From positions 17,406,039 through 17,470,038 of the forward strand of contig NC_088317.1 in the NCBI RefSeq assembly GCF_910592395.1: DNA of 64,000 nt. The letters run 5' to 3'. Below are positions 16,219 to 27,503 of the stretch, in pieces (the stretch's first letter is position 1; every line of letters starts with the position of its first letter). Source of the stretch: Lineus longissimus. Lineage: Eukaryota; Nemertea; Pilidiophora; Heteronemertea; Lineidae. The position numbers were made by a program, and so were the translations under genes. The notes below the pieces were generated by a model. That model had not been told where the DNA came from. It did not search any database and worked only from the letters and a program-made list of their open reading frames with translations.

Positions 16219-16707
16219 TAAATAAAACTAAAATGGCTAGAAGATTCATAATAGAATCGTTAAAAATAGATAAAAATAACACAACAATACATTTTGTAAC
16301 GAAATGAAAAACTTTCCAAGAGGTCTGTAGAGGGACCATCTAGCCTAACTGTAAATGTGACACGGATTCACTTCCGAATTGCTGTTTCTTTTAAAAGTGC
16401 ATTTTATGCAGCAGAATATCACAGTTACTGGCAGTGTACTGTAAACTCGACCAGGTGCTGTCACGTCTATCTAGATGAAAACCCACTTCTCAATGTAACT
16501 ACAAATTGTATGATACATGTGTAAACTGCAACAGCACCTGACTGAGTAGCAATAGACTTTATGAAATAGCGACAGAAAAAGTTCGTGCTATTCATATCAC
16601 AGTCAATGAAGGCCTAAAAAGGCGAATAAATGATACATATATTTTAATAAGTTTTGAAAAGTTAAGAAAAATAAAGAGAAGGGTCTGCTCAGAATCTCGA
16701 AAAGAAA

Positions 16708-19343
16708 CTACTTGGGGATCATGCCGTTGATAGATTTGCCCTTTTCAAGGACTTTCTCCATCTGGATGAGGAGGTCAATGCCATCGATGACTGACTGGAC
16801 AAGTTGAACCTGGAAATAAAAAGAATTGTTCTCAACATCCAATTGGATTTGTTTGTCACAGGACCAACTGCCCCCACGCCGAACCAAATACAACCCTACT
16901 CAGAGTTTCCCGCAATGAGACATTTTGTTGTGGCAGCATCCAAGACTGTGCCCCATCTGACATACTCACCGACCCGTACAAAATGCTATATGCGCTATAT
17001 TACTTTGGAATTAACCATACCATTTTATCCCATATATTATGATTGTCCCAGCATCGCTTACCTCGGACTTTCCAAGCCGATCATTGTTTGAGATATCAAA
17101 GGTGTCTCCAACAGCTGCAGTGTCTACCCCTCCTGTGCCACGCTTCTGCAAGTTCAAGGCGTCAAGGATGCTGTCGAATCGCTTATCCTTGAAACAGAGG
17201 ATGGCATTCAGAAACTACGTACAAAAAGGTTTGTTTGATCGCAAATGATGTGAATCATCTAAGCTGATTTTGAGATCTTACTTGGCTGCCAGCTCTTATA
17301 CCAGTTCCCAAGTTACTGGGGCTGAGTCTGAGCAAGTCATAGGTTGTAATCTTACCTGGCTCAAGTGGGGGATCTTGACATGAACACCAGCTCTAAGACC
17401 AGTTCCGAGGTTACTGGGGTAGAGTCTGAGCTAAGTCATAGGTTTTAATCTTACCTGACTCAAATGGGGGATCTTGACATGAACACCAGCTCTAAGACCA
17501 GTTCCCAAGTTGCTTGGGCAGGTCAGGATGTATCCAAGGTGTTCATTCCACATGAACTCCCAGCCAGCGGCCTTGATGTTCTGCTCAACAAGATTCAGGC
17601 CTTTGCAGAATCGTTCAAAGACAGCTCTCATGTTGCCGCCCTTCTCCATCGAGATGACGCGGGTGTGGTCCTCCTCGTTGATCCAGAGGAGGAAGTTCTT
17701 GCCTTCGTTGTGGAAGATACCTCGGCCGTCTGGCCAGTCGCGGGCCATGCCAGCACAGCACAAGAGTGGAGACACTGGCTTGTCAAACAGGAAATGATCC
17801 TGTGGAAGGAACGAAGTTTGGAAATGAGATAATATGTGAACGTCACCTACTGAAACACTTCATTTGGATGTCTTCTGATAAGGGACATAATAATATCTCT
17901 CTTCTGCAGTCAAATCTGTTCTCAATTTTCCCCTTGAAAGTTTATTTCAATTTTTCAAAGTAGAGTTTTATTAAAGACTGGAAAGGCTATAACTTAAATG
18001 AACGTTACTGTGTAAATGCTCGGGTACTCACAGCAATGAGTTGTTCTTGCTCTCCGTCAGTCATGTTATCCAGTGGGTAGTACTTCCCCTTGAACTCGTC
18101 AGGAAGCTTCTTCAGGGCATTGACTGTTACTCTCTCGACCTCGCGCCTCTCAGCCCGGGTGCATGCTGGCGGGAGGCTCAAGCCACGAATGGAACGTCCG
18201 GTACGAACACGACTGGAGAGGACATATTTGGAGTCAAATTCTCCACCCTTGATCTGAAGATAAAGTTATTTACAGTGAGCAACCTGCCTAAACTTGATGG
18301 ATTCAAAACCAAAATAACGAAAGTTCACTTTTAATTATCTAGTTGAGGAATTCACTAGTTGTTCTACATAAAAAACATTTTCCAGAGACCACTGGAGGGC
18401 CCTCATGCCCTTACTACATTCAGACCTGACTGATCAGGATTGGCTCATGTCTTGGGCTCAACTCCTAGGACCAACAGGGACCGGACCTGGGTTCGAACTA
18501 ATGGCTATTGGATTTTTACGCTCCACTCCTCTTACCTTGGTATGGTCCAAGTCTGTGGGATGCTTGTCGGTTGGCTTGTAGCCATTGTGCCGAGCTGCAA
18601 TGATTGGGTCAAACAAATCCTTGAAGACCTAAAACGAAGAAGAATTGTTGGTTGTACCTGGTCCTTGATTGTTCCATTTGCCCAACATCTCTCCTAGTTT
18701 TTGTCACAGGGAGAATATATGGGTCCAATTTCAGTTTGTTCTTTGGTACCGATTTAGCATCCACCCCAGCTCGCCCTACTCAATACAGTTTCTCACCTCA
18801 TATGACTCCTCATCACCAGCCACAGCTCCAACAGTGGAGATGAACGGATGTCCGGGGTTGTCCACTCCAGTTTGAATGCATCCGTCCAGAGTCCAGCCAT
18901 TTGGGGTCGTCTTGGCACGGAGCTTGGCATAGATCTGAAAATCAAAGGTAGCAATGGGATACATGAAAATATCTTTGATCACTAGAGTCAAAGACAGTGG
19001 AGATTGTCATTGTTGGCCTTTTCTCTTTTTCAGAAGGGTCAGGGACTTACAGTACACTGCATCATTCAGGTACGTCTTGAATTGATTTTGAGTTGAAACT
19101 GATTGCAGATTGTGATTCACTTGCCTCAGGGGTTAAAAACTTTGCCATCAAGTTGTTGTGCTTGCTAAGATCTGGGAAGTTAGCACTAGCTGGGTACCTC
19201 AGATGGACATTAGTTGTACCCAAGCGAGCATGGACAGATAGTTGTTCTTTGTACATAAAGGTGGCGGCACCTATTGCAACAGTGCTCCCTCCAACAGCAA
19301 AGATTCTAACCAGCTTGCTGGCATTTCTGAAAGCTCCGAACAT
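16708..19343 (-). CDS. CKMT: Mitochondrial creatine kinase
   Basis: Seven exons on the minus strand: 19343-19125, 18934-18797, 18628-18536, 18253-18032, 17799-17455, 17187-17062 and 16809-16708. All joins are phase 0, giving 414 residues (family about 417). The enzyme transfers phosphate between ATP and creatine in the mitochondrial intermembrane space. Residues 1 to about 45 are an Arg/Lys/Ala-rich presequence, followed by the mitochondrial-type [15 protein letters not shown]. Then come [12 protein letters not shown], the loop VRTGRSIRG, the acidic [15 protein letters not shown], the reactive cysteine C318 in TCPSNLGTG, and [11 protein letters not shown]. All expected active-site residues are present. 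Intron 1 begins with GC (CCTGAG|GCAAGT) rather than GT. The 3' end of exon 5 is repeated in tandem in the following intron (separate entry). The start is the first in-frame ATG before a presequence-like N-terminus. An AG just before it (CAAATAG|AACCATG) may be the acceptor of a 5'UTR intron. Confidence 0.95.
17285..17520 (-). repeat. Tandem ~99-bp repeat of the creatine kinase exon 5 tail
   Basis: The last ~65 bases of exon 5, its splice donor and ~30 bases of intron are repeated with a period of 98-99. The copies are anchored by ccagttcc at about 17301, 17399 and 17498, and by cttacctg at 17351 and 17450. The genuine copy is the rightmost (exon end 17455). The decoy copy has its own GTAAGA donor. 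The intron part contains stops, so the decoys cannot simply extend the protein. Confidence 0.85.
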
Positions 19344-22272
19344 GGTTCTATTTGACAGGAAGATGGACTTTGAAAGGAGTGATTAGGACCTGGTTAAAGA
19401 AGAAGAAAGGAAAGAGTGAAAGACAGATCGAGAAGAAGAGAGAGTTAAAATGCCAAAGTAGAATTGAAATTGGAGTAATGTGGGTTACTGGAGGGGGAGA
19501 GGGGTCACTGAAACTGTGAGTGTGACTGACATGCCATGATGATAATGATAAATGATGATGATGCTGGAAGCATGGATTGGATACCTGGCCGGCCAGGATG
19601 GGCACTGGCCACTGTCAATCTGTATCTGTGACACTATATAGTCACTAGGCCTACCCCTATGGATTACGACAACTGGGCCGGCGCTACAGCCGGGCAGTGC
19701 AAGGCAACCAAGTACATGAACAGTGAAGCAGCGACAGCAGTTTTTTCATGGATTGTCATGCAATGCATGATCATGAACACACAGTCGCCACTCTGTTCAT
19801 GCCGCAGGTTTTGCATCCCAACAATGATATATTTTCTCCACAAAAAATAGTGACATGCTGCTAGACTTTGCCACAGTCGACGAGATACCGATCTTCTCGA
19901 GCTCAGGCTCTCAGTCATTCATAATATTTTCATTTTACTCACTTGAAAATCGGAGAAGTTTGAGAGCGACTTCTCAACACGTTGTGATGGATCAAATGTT
20001 ACGACGACAACAACATACCGCGCCTAGCAACCTTGACCTCACTTAGCAACACGTGGTCTTTTTGAATTAATGAGATAATAACAGCCCTTCTGAATAAAAG
20101 TGCCATTCTACTAATACAACTATTACTCCTAATACTTCTCATATTACATTGTAAAGACAAATTATTTACTTCAAGCCTTTTGTCCAAGCTTTGAAATACG
20201 GCTAAAATACCGACCAAAATTCATCATTTTAAAAACCCCGCGCACCAAACTTTCACCAACCTCTCTCACAAGAGCTACCGTCTGCGCTTGCCGTTGCCCT
20301 CACTTGTATCTCTGCCACCAACAGCGGCCATATTGGGACAGGAATCGAGCGCCCAGCAAACTCGCACAGTGACGAAATTTAAAATTAGAACGAAATCGGC
20401 GCCTCTAGTGTCAAGATCGGCCCAGTATCTCTGGCTAACATCTGATGACCCCGGGGACGACCACGCTTTGTTTATTCTGGAGAAGACTTCCAAAAATCCG
20501 GCCTGCAAGAGACAACTTGCCCGGATCGAGTGGCAATTATCAAAAGTGTTGTATTGATATAAGATCCGCAGTAATTGTTTGCGGGTATCAGACATCATCG
20601 GAACATTACCTACAGATAATGTCGTCTCAAAATGTTACACAATATCTATTGGTACTTTTGACGGTTGTTACATTATCTAGACGACAATCTCGGTTATACC
20701 ACATTTGATGTAATTCAGAGTTTTCCCTCTGAGGGAACATGAATTTAGCAATACCGTTGGATCCTTTAGTGAAACCTTTACCCATTGTTGGCAGGACCCC
20801 GTTTCATCCAGATTGCTATTGTCCATCGGAGATGACAATTGAGAGTAGTGGCAGACGATAGCCCACTGTCACGTGACCAACATTAAAGAGCGTCCTTTCC
20901 TAATTTAGAAGCTAGGTGAATTTGGCAGGGCAACATTTCAAAACATTTGCACAGACAGCTAGGAAGACAGATTGTGACGAACGGAATATTACTATACGAA
21001 GGTGAGTAATTGATTAAATGATGTTTATGTCCGCTAAGAGTGTCCTCACAATGACTGGTTGTGACAATGACTGGTTGTGACAAGACCACCACAGCTTATT
21101 CACTGGGCGTTAGTCTTCAAAGATTGTCTTTATCACATTAGTGAGGTCCGCATCCTTATAGTGATGGGGCAATAACGCATTTCTCCCCCGCCGATATTGA
21201 ATACGCGCAGTAATTCTCGCATACTCTAGTACACTGTACGATGTCGTCTTTTTCGTTACGAAATGAAAACGTATCTCATTGTCTCTTTGCACCTAAAACG
21301 GGACTTGCAGGAATAGTTGATTAATCAATTCGCCCCTTATTATCATTTTACCCCCTAAATGTCTTGAAGGTGTGACATCCATTGAATTCACGTCGCAACC
21401 ATGCACACGGAAATAGATTGAGAGGGAAGGCTGGACTATTTTGAGGTGTTTACGTGCTGAGCCCCGGTCAACTTGACCAATTACATGACGCCATTAAAGC
21501 AGATTAGCTCCTGGGAGTAAACATTATATGATGGAAAGCGTCTGATGGTCCTGTCACAACATGCCGATATCAGGATGCCGTTGCGCGACCGTTATTGACA
21601 ATGCTACCATCTATTTAATGAATCACTTAATTGTCGCACTCGAGTTGAGGAGTCATCGAAGGGTCATCTTGGATTCAAGCGAAAACGCCACCAAATACTG
21701 CAAACTCGTCTGTGTCTCGTCCTTCAGCCTTGACCCGGAGTGGCGAATAAATGGTCCACCATTCTGAACCATGGAGAGGTACTCCGTCCGTAACCTCCGT
21801 CTGCGGAGTCCGGGTCGGGTTGGATATAATGTGTGGTGTGGTGTACGCGTCATCTTATCGCTCACATCTACCTGTCTTTAGTTGTACGAATCAAGCAGTT
21901 CCAGACCTCCATATGCATGGACGACACAGAGCCGTGTTTGCTGTGCAGATTTTATCTGATGGCGTGTCTCATTAACCACTATCATTATCATGGTGTTGTA
22001 ACATTTCGCATAACATGTTACAATCATTCCATTATCGTCGAAGACAGATGGAGAGATTTTTTCCTTTTTCCTTCCCATGGCAATTGAACAATATATCACA
22101 ATTGCATAGTACAGTGGGGAATCGTTTATCCGTAATATGCCATCGCGCAACAGACGCGACATACGACCGGACCCTCGCTGACCAGCCTCCGCCAAGTTCG
22201 TGTCCGTTAACGCCTTTTGTCGCTGCGATTTCTTTGATATTGAACTGATTTCCTAATATTTTTCAGGCCAAC
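19344..22272. other. Non-coding interval between CKMT and the LRR gene
   Basis: Both flanking genes point away from this 2.9-kb interval, so it holds both promoters. A minus-strand ATG near 20330 (MAAVGGRDT, then a CAA|GTGAGG donor) might be an upstream exon or uORF of the creatine kinase transcript. A plus-strand donor AAG|GTGAGT near 21001 could close a 5'UTR exon joining the acceptor just before 22270. The open frames here have no domain signature. Confidence 0.45.
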
Positions 22273-23484
22273 ATGACATCACGACCAGTCGCCTACCTCT
22301 TTTTTATTGCGACCATCTTGCACGGGGGTCACACATTCTGTCCCGACGGCTTCCCATGCACGTGCGAATCGAGAGGAGACATGTTTCGGGCAATCAACTG
22401 CATCGGAAGAGGACTCACAACAATGCCGGATTTTTCGGAAGTGGACCGAAACGCCTCGATTCAAAGTATCAACTTAATGGACAACAAACTCACGCGAATT
22501 CCGAATAGTACGTTTGATGACCTGAGCGTTTTCTCCGTCATTATGGACAACAACCCAATCGAGGACATATCGCCTTTCGCTTTCAAAGGAGTCAAGGACC
22601 TGGCTACTTTATCCTTGAGTAACTGCACGTTGACATCGTGCCCCGTCCTAAAATCGGCAGACATGACAAATCTCACCAGTCTCACGCTATCGGCGAATAA
22701 AATAACGACGATCGCGGACGACGTCTTTGCCGATCCGCCTCCACTAAAGTTGCTGTCGCTGCGGGGGAACCAATTGAAGCTTGGTAACCTCTCGGAAAAC
22801 ACGTTTGCGAGGCTCGGATCCACTTTGGAGAGAATAGATCTTTCTGGTGCGGGCCTGGCGGAGATCCCACAGAAACTTTTCGCGCCATTGCAGAAACTCC
22901 GCGTGATTAAATTACAGGACAACATGCTGGGATCCGTCGACGCACTCGCCGCCGCAAAGTACTCCGGCGAAAAAATTTTGAAAAAAAGTTCATACAATTT
23001 CAAGAACAACCAACTCAACTCCATCTCCCCGAAAGTGTTTTTGAACCGACCGACGCCGACTACGATTGACGTGTCCAACAACAATCTCACCACCTTGGAC
23101 TTCTTAGCTGATTATTGTTTCTTTGAAGGGGCCGAAGTTGTCGCCTACGGGAATCCGATAAACTGCGATTGCGCGCTCTACAACGTCCTCAAGGCGCAGA
23201 CCCTGGCGGTCCTTGGCGAATGCGCCTCTCCTGCTGAATACAAATCCGCAAAACTACCCCCAGTTTACGCGGAGGGTTTCTTCCTACAGGCGGCCATGGC
23301 GACATGCAAAGGAGCAGACGAAGAGTTTCGTCGCTATGATTGTACTTGCAATACCTGGCGGAATTTCACAACATTTCAAGAGGAGCGTGGAAAGTGTGTT
23401 ACCATGGGATCAGGAATTGTGAAGCCGAGTTGGGCGTTCTTGGTCAATATCAGTGTCATCTTTGCAATGGTACTTATGAAATAA
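22273..23484 (+). CDS. Secreted, probably GPI-anchored leucine-rich-repeat protein
   Basis: A single 403-residue coding exon. A splice acceptor (tttttcag) ends seven bases before the ATG, so the 5'UTR is probably split. Residues 1 to about 21 form a signal peptide. An LRR N-terminal cap follows with C23, C29 and C31 (CPDGFPCTC). About eight LxxLxLxxN-type repeats span about 60-290 (for example INLMDNKLTRIPNSTF and LKLLSLRGNQL). The LRR C-terminal cap begins at NPINCDCALYNVL. A second cysteine cluster (YDCTCNTW) precedes a hydrophobic C-terminus (SWAFLVNISVIFAMVLMK). The protein ends right after that hydrophobic run with a single Lys, which fits a GPI signal better than a receptor with a cytoplasmic tail. 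Several NxS/T sites are present. Such proteins act in cell adhesion or ligand binding at the surface; the partner is unknown. One repeat carries a Lys-rich insertion (KILKKSS) that breaks the pattern. Confidence 0.85.
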   Translation: MTSRPVAYLFFIATILHGGHTFCPDGFPCTCESRGDMFRAINCIGRGLTTMPDFSEVDRNASIQSINLMDNKLTRIPNSTFDDLSVFSVIMDNNPIEDISPFAFKGVKDLATLSLSNCTLTSCPVLKSADMTNLTSLTLSANKITTIADDVFADPPPLKLLSLRGNQLKLGNLSENTFARLGSTLERIDLSGAGLAEIPQKLFAPLQKLRVIKLQDNMLGSVDALAAAKYSGEKILKKSSYNFKNNQLNSISPKVFLNRPTPTTIDVSNNNLTTLDFLADYCFFEGAEVVAYGNPINCDCALYNVLKAQTLAVLGECASPAEYKSAKLPPVYAEGFFLQAAMATCKGADEEFRRYDCTCNTWRNFTTFQEERGKCVTMGSGIVKPSWAFLVNISVIFAMVLMK

Positions 23485-24087
23485 CCTTGTACTTGATCCT
23501 CTCGCTCATCATATGAGCAGCGCCATCTTCAGGGCATTCTTCGAGTTAATTGACAACACCTGCAATGATCGTCGAATTTCTCCTGGAACAGCTTAGACAT
23601 GAGAGCATTGTTATGAAACAAACTACTGGTGTAAACTTCAATTTCCTTGAGTTGAAACTGTGACAATGATCACGAATGCGACAAACGGATTACTGTGGAG
23701 TGTTTTTCCCTTGGCCAACTCAAAAGTTGGGACATTTATTTGTCCATAGTTATCAATGTTTGGTATTAGTTAGGACTTCAGATAACTTTTTTCTCCAACT
23801 TCATTTGCCAATGCTGAGTGTAAAGGCATGGTACTGTATGTCATCCTGGAATAACAGGGTCAGTTACTTGCTCCTCCCCTCGCTCACATCACATAAACAC
23901 AGTAAGCGCCGAGTGAAAGACCCCCAAGCTAATGATGTCTAATGGAGAAAATACGGTATAAACATTTCCACTAAAACCCTTTATCGCCAGCCTTACGTTT
24001 TTTCGATTTTACAGTTTACATTTATGTCTCGGTATGAAAAAGATATACATGTACATGTACGTCATGTATGTGCATGTATTTGCGCTG

Positions 24088-24190
24088 TGTTATCCCCACC
24101 TTCTGGTTGTGACTTTATCTTCTATATCCGTCCACCACTGTTATCCCCACCTTCTGGTTGTGACTTTGTCTTCTATATCCGTCCACCACT
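24088..24190 (+). repeat. Doubled ~50-bp subrepeat, unit 1
   Basis: Two adjacent copies of a segment running from ttatccccacc to gtccaccact. Equivalent pairs lie at about 24871-24975 in unit 2 and 25673-25781 in unit 3. The duplication therefore predates the amplification of the 0.8-kb unit. Confidence 0.9.
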
Positions 24191-24325
24191 GATGGACGAC
24201 GCATCTTTATTGATTATAGTGGAGACAAAGACAAGCCCTCATCTGCATCAGCACGAATGAAAGGCCTATTGATTGGAGACTCAAATGATTTTTAGGCTTA
24301 TGACACTTCAACTTGTGACATGAAA

Positions 24326-24397
24326 GGGGATGTAGCTCAGTGGTAGAGCGCTCGCTTTGCATGTGAGAGGCCCCGGGTTCGATCCCCGGCATCTCCA
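24326..24397 (+). tRNA. tRNA-Ala(TGC), copy 1
   Basis: A 72-nt cloverleaf. The acceptor stem is GGGGATG with CATCTCC, the D arm GCTC-AGTGGTA-GAGC, the anticodon arm CTCGC-TTTGCAT-GTGAG with anticodon TGC, and the T arm CCGGG-TTCGATC-CCCGG, with discriminator A. The B box GGTTCGATCCC is intact. A T-rich run (cttttcttttttc) follows as a polymerase III terminator. No intron. It reads Ala codons ending in A (and others by wobble). Confidence 0.97.
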
Positions 24398-25111
24398 TCA
24401 GTACTTTTCTTTTTTCTGCCGACAGATATTGACGTGAATGGCCGAAGCGGGACTTACAGTTGAAACTGTGACAATGATCACTAATGCGACAAACGGATTA
24501 CTGTGAAGTGTTTTCCGTCGGCCAACTCAAAAGTTGGGACATTTGTCCATAGTTATCAATGTTTGGTATTAGTTAGGACTTCAGATAACTTTTTTCTCCA
24601 ACTTCATTTGCCAATGCTGATTGTAAAGGCATGGTACTGTATAGGGTCAGTTACTTGCTCCTCCCCTCGCACACATCACACAAACACAGTAAGCGCCGAG
24701 TGAAAGGCCCCCAAGCTAATGATGTCTAATGGAGAAAATACGGTATAAACATTTCCACTAAAACCCTTTATTTTCGCCAGCCTTACGTTATTTCGATTTT
24801 ACAGTTTACATTTATGTCTCGGTATGAAAAAGATATACATGTACGTCATGTATGTGCATGTATTTGCGCTGTGTTATCCCCACCTTCTGGTTGTGACTTT
24901 GTCTTCTATATCCGTCCACCACTGTGTTATCCCCACCTTCTGGTTGTGACTTTGTCTTCTATATCCGTCCACCACTGATGGACGACGCATCTTTATTGAT
25001 TATAGTGGAGACAAAGACAAGCCCTCATCTGCGTCAGCACGAATGAAAGGCCTATTGATTGGAGACTCAAATGATGTTTAGGCTTATGACACTTCAGCTT
25101 GTGACATGAGA

Positions 25112-25183
25112 GGGGATGTAGCTCAGTGGTAGAGCGCTCGCTTTGCATGTGAGAGGCCCCGGGTTCGATCCCCGGCATCTCCA
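25112..25183 (+). tRNA. tRNA-Ala(TGC), copy 2
   Basis: Identical to copy 1 in the 72-nt mature region, including anticodon TGC and both internal promoter boxes. The trailing terminator run is cttttcctttttc, slightly different from copy 1. Confidence 0.97.
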
Positions 25184-25914
25184 TCAGTACTTTTCCTTTT
25201 TCTGCCGACAGATATTGACGTGAATGGCCGAAGCGGGACTTACAGTTGAAACTGTGACAATGATCACTAATGCGACAAACGGATAACTGTGGAATGTTTT
25301 TCCGTTGGCCAACTCAAAAGTTGGGACATTTGTCCATAGTTATCAATGTTTGGTATTAGTTAGGACTTCAGATAATTTTGTTCTCCAACTTCATTTGCCA
25401 ATGCTGAGTGTAAAGGCATGGTACTGTATGTCATCCTGGAATAACAGGGCCAGTTACTTGCTCCTCCCCTCGCACACATCACATAAACACAGTAAGCGCC
25501 GAGTGAAAGGCCCCCAAGCTAATGATGTCTAATGGAGAAAATACGGTATAAACATTTCCAGTAAAACCCTTTATTTTCGCCAGCCTTACGTTTTTTCGAT
25601 TTTACAGTTTACATTTATGTCTCGGTATGAAAAAGATATACATGTACGTCATGTATGTGCATGTATTTGCGCTGTGTTATCCCCACCTTCTGGTTGTGAC
25701 TTTGTCTTCTATATCCGTCCACCACTGTGTTATCCCCACCTTCTGGTTGTGACTTTGTCTTCTATATCCGTCCACCACTGATGGACGACGCATCTTTATT
25801 GATTATAGTGGAGACAAAGACAAGCCCTCATCTGCGTCAGCACGAATGAAAGGCCTATTGATTGGAGACTCAAATGATCTTTAGGCTTATGACACTTCAA
25901 CTTGTGACATGAGA

Positions 25915-25986
25915 GGGGATGTAGCTCAGTGGTAGAGCGCTCGCTTTGCATGTGAGAGGCCCCGGGTTCGATCCCCGGCATCTCCA
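25915..25986 (+). tRNA. tRNA-Ala(TGC), copy 3
   Basis: Identical to copies 1 and 2 in the mature region. Downstream it shares the terminator and about 60 bases with copy 2, before the repeat unit ends. Confidence 0.97.
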
Positions 25987-26750
25987 TCAGTACTTTTCCT
26001 TTTTCTGCCGACAGATATTGACGTGAATGGCCGAAGCGGGACTTACCTTTATGTACCTTTTTTATCCAATTAGTCGGCCATATCCATTTTGTAAACGCCT
26101 GCGGCTAAAGCTACCATCCTTATGGAAGACAGGCTTCCCCGGACAAACTGGAAAAGTACACCAAATTGATTTAACAGTTCCTCTTAAAAGATAAGGCTAT
26201 GTTGAAGTCGCTCCAGTCTGTCTTAGAGGTCTCCTGAACCTTGGGTTTGTGCAACGTGAACAGAATCAGACTCCGAAAGCAGTCAATTCGACATCCTATT
26301 CATTCTTCCTACGTCACGTGGGAGAGACAAGGCCGACCCACTGCGTCCGGAGTGTATAGCATTCATAAGAAAACGGATGCCAACGTGTATAAATGCAGGC
26401 CGTCATACTCATTGGTGATAGCTTAATCGGGCTATGATCGGTCGATTGAGGATCATTCCCTGATAGTTCGCGATGGATGACTGCACGGACCGAAATACTA
26501 ATTTGATAGTTTAGTTGGGTCCGTGATAAAGGCCTCTAACACAACAAAAGAAACAGCGCGGGTTTTCGCAGTGTGTGATGGGTAAATACGATAAGCATGG
26601 CCAACGCTCGTGTCGTCGTCATTTCCTCTTGAGGATAAGCGTGTAACTTTGGCACGAACCGATCCACGGCGATACTATTGTCGGAGGGCTTCATGTATAC
26701 TCCATTCGACAGTCAATTAAATGTCGCACGCTTCTTAAAAGGGTATGAAT

Positions 26751-26822
26751 GGGGATGTAGCTCAGTGGTAGAGCGCTCGCTTCGCATGTGAGAGGCCCCG
26801 GGTTCAAACCCCGGCATCTCCA
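26751..26822 (+). tRNA. tRNA-Ala(CGC)
   Basis: A 72-nt cloverleaf like the three upstream genes, but with anticodon CGC (loop TTCGCAT) and T loop TTCAAAC (B box GGTTCAAACCC). A run of T follows at about 26824. The flanks do not resemble the 0.8-kb unit, so this is an older, dispersed isoacceptor and not a fourth repeat copy. Confidence 0.97.
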
Positions 26823-27503
26823 TCTCTTTTTTGGGTAACTTTTCGTCTGAGCTGAACCTCTTTTCGACCCTTGTTTTCGACCGGAAAAACGCCAACTCAA
26901 AACTACACCCTCAGAATCCGTACCACATCGAGTGCATTTCTTGGGTTCGGCTTGTTCTGAGCTTTTCTTTTTTTCTCTTTGGTCAGGTCTATTAGGAAAC
27001 AGACGAAGTAAAATAGGGCATCACCATAGATTTAGAGTAAAATGAGCCTGATGTATAAATCCGAGAGCTCAGAAAAATTCTGTTAATTACAATACACAAT
27101 GCGCCAGCACCTTCATGGACCATGAATTCACGGAAACAATATAAATCAATGATAGAAATGGAAAGTTTATTGTTGTTCTGAAAACGCTAATGTGTCAAAC
27201 CATACATAGAAAAATGATTTGTGACATATCGCTCAAAGGTACCGTGCCGGTAGATTATTGAATCGTAAACAAAACAAGCTATTATAGGACCAATACAAAA
27301 TTATGTGCAAAAAGAAATTCTAGACATCTCTAATGTTTTGGAACAATGGAGTTTACAATGAAGATTTCCATTCTAAATACAAGTCTGTATAACTGACCGT
27401 ATGCCGATCCACCATCATGGCTCTTGATGTCGGCGATGAAAGGAGTCGGACTGATATTCACCGCCGATAAGTCGGCATGAACTGACCGTGGTTTGTAACA
27501 TTA
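26823..27503. other. Non-coding interval
   Basis: Between the tRNA-Ala(CGC) gene and the 3' end of the minus-strand secreted-protein gene. I see no gene. It should hold the 3'UTR of that gene. Confidence 0.5.

Larger units (their letters stand above)
23651..26046 (+). repeat. Three tandem ~0.8-kb units, each with a tRNA-Ala gene
   Basis: Units start at gttgaaactgtgacaatgat at about 23651, 24459 and 25245, and the array ends near 26046. Unit lengths are about 808, 786 and 802. The copies are nearly identical throughout, spacer included, which points to recent amplification or gene conversion. Each unit contains a tRNA-Ala(TGC) near its right end and a doubled ~53-bp subrepeat (ttatccccaccttctgg) near its middle. 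Confidence 0.95.

Noticed and set aside
17464-17832. Plus-strand open frames of about 95-122 codons
   Set aside because: They are antisense shadows of creatine kinase exon 5.
20275-20598. 107-codon minus-strand open frame, and an 89-codon plus-strand frame over the same bases
   Set aside because: No recognised domain in either. At most a 5' leader exon of the creatine kinase transcript lies here.
22461-23093. 210-codon minus-strand open frame
   Set aside because: Antisense shadow of the LRR coding exon.
24207-25987. Three repeated 63-residue minus-strand open frames containing PGIEPGASHM
   Set aside because: They are the antisense of the three tRNA-Ala genes, a familiar false protein. The similar frames at 26691-26900 have the same cause.
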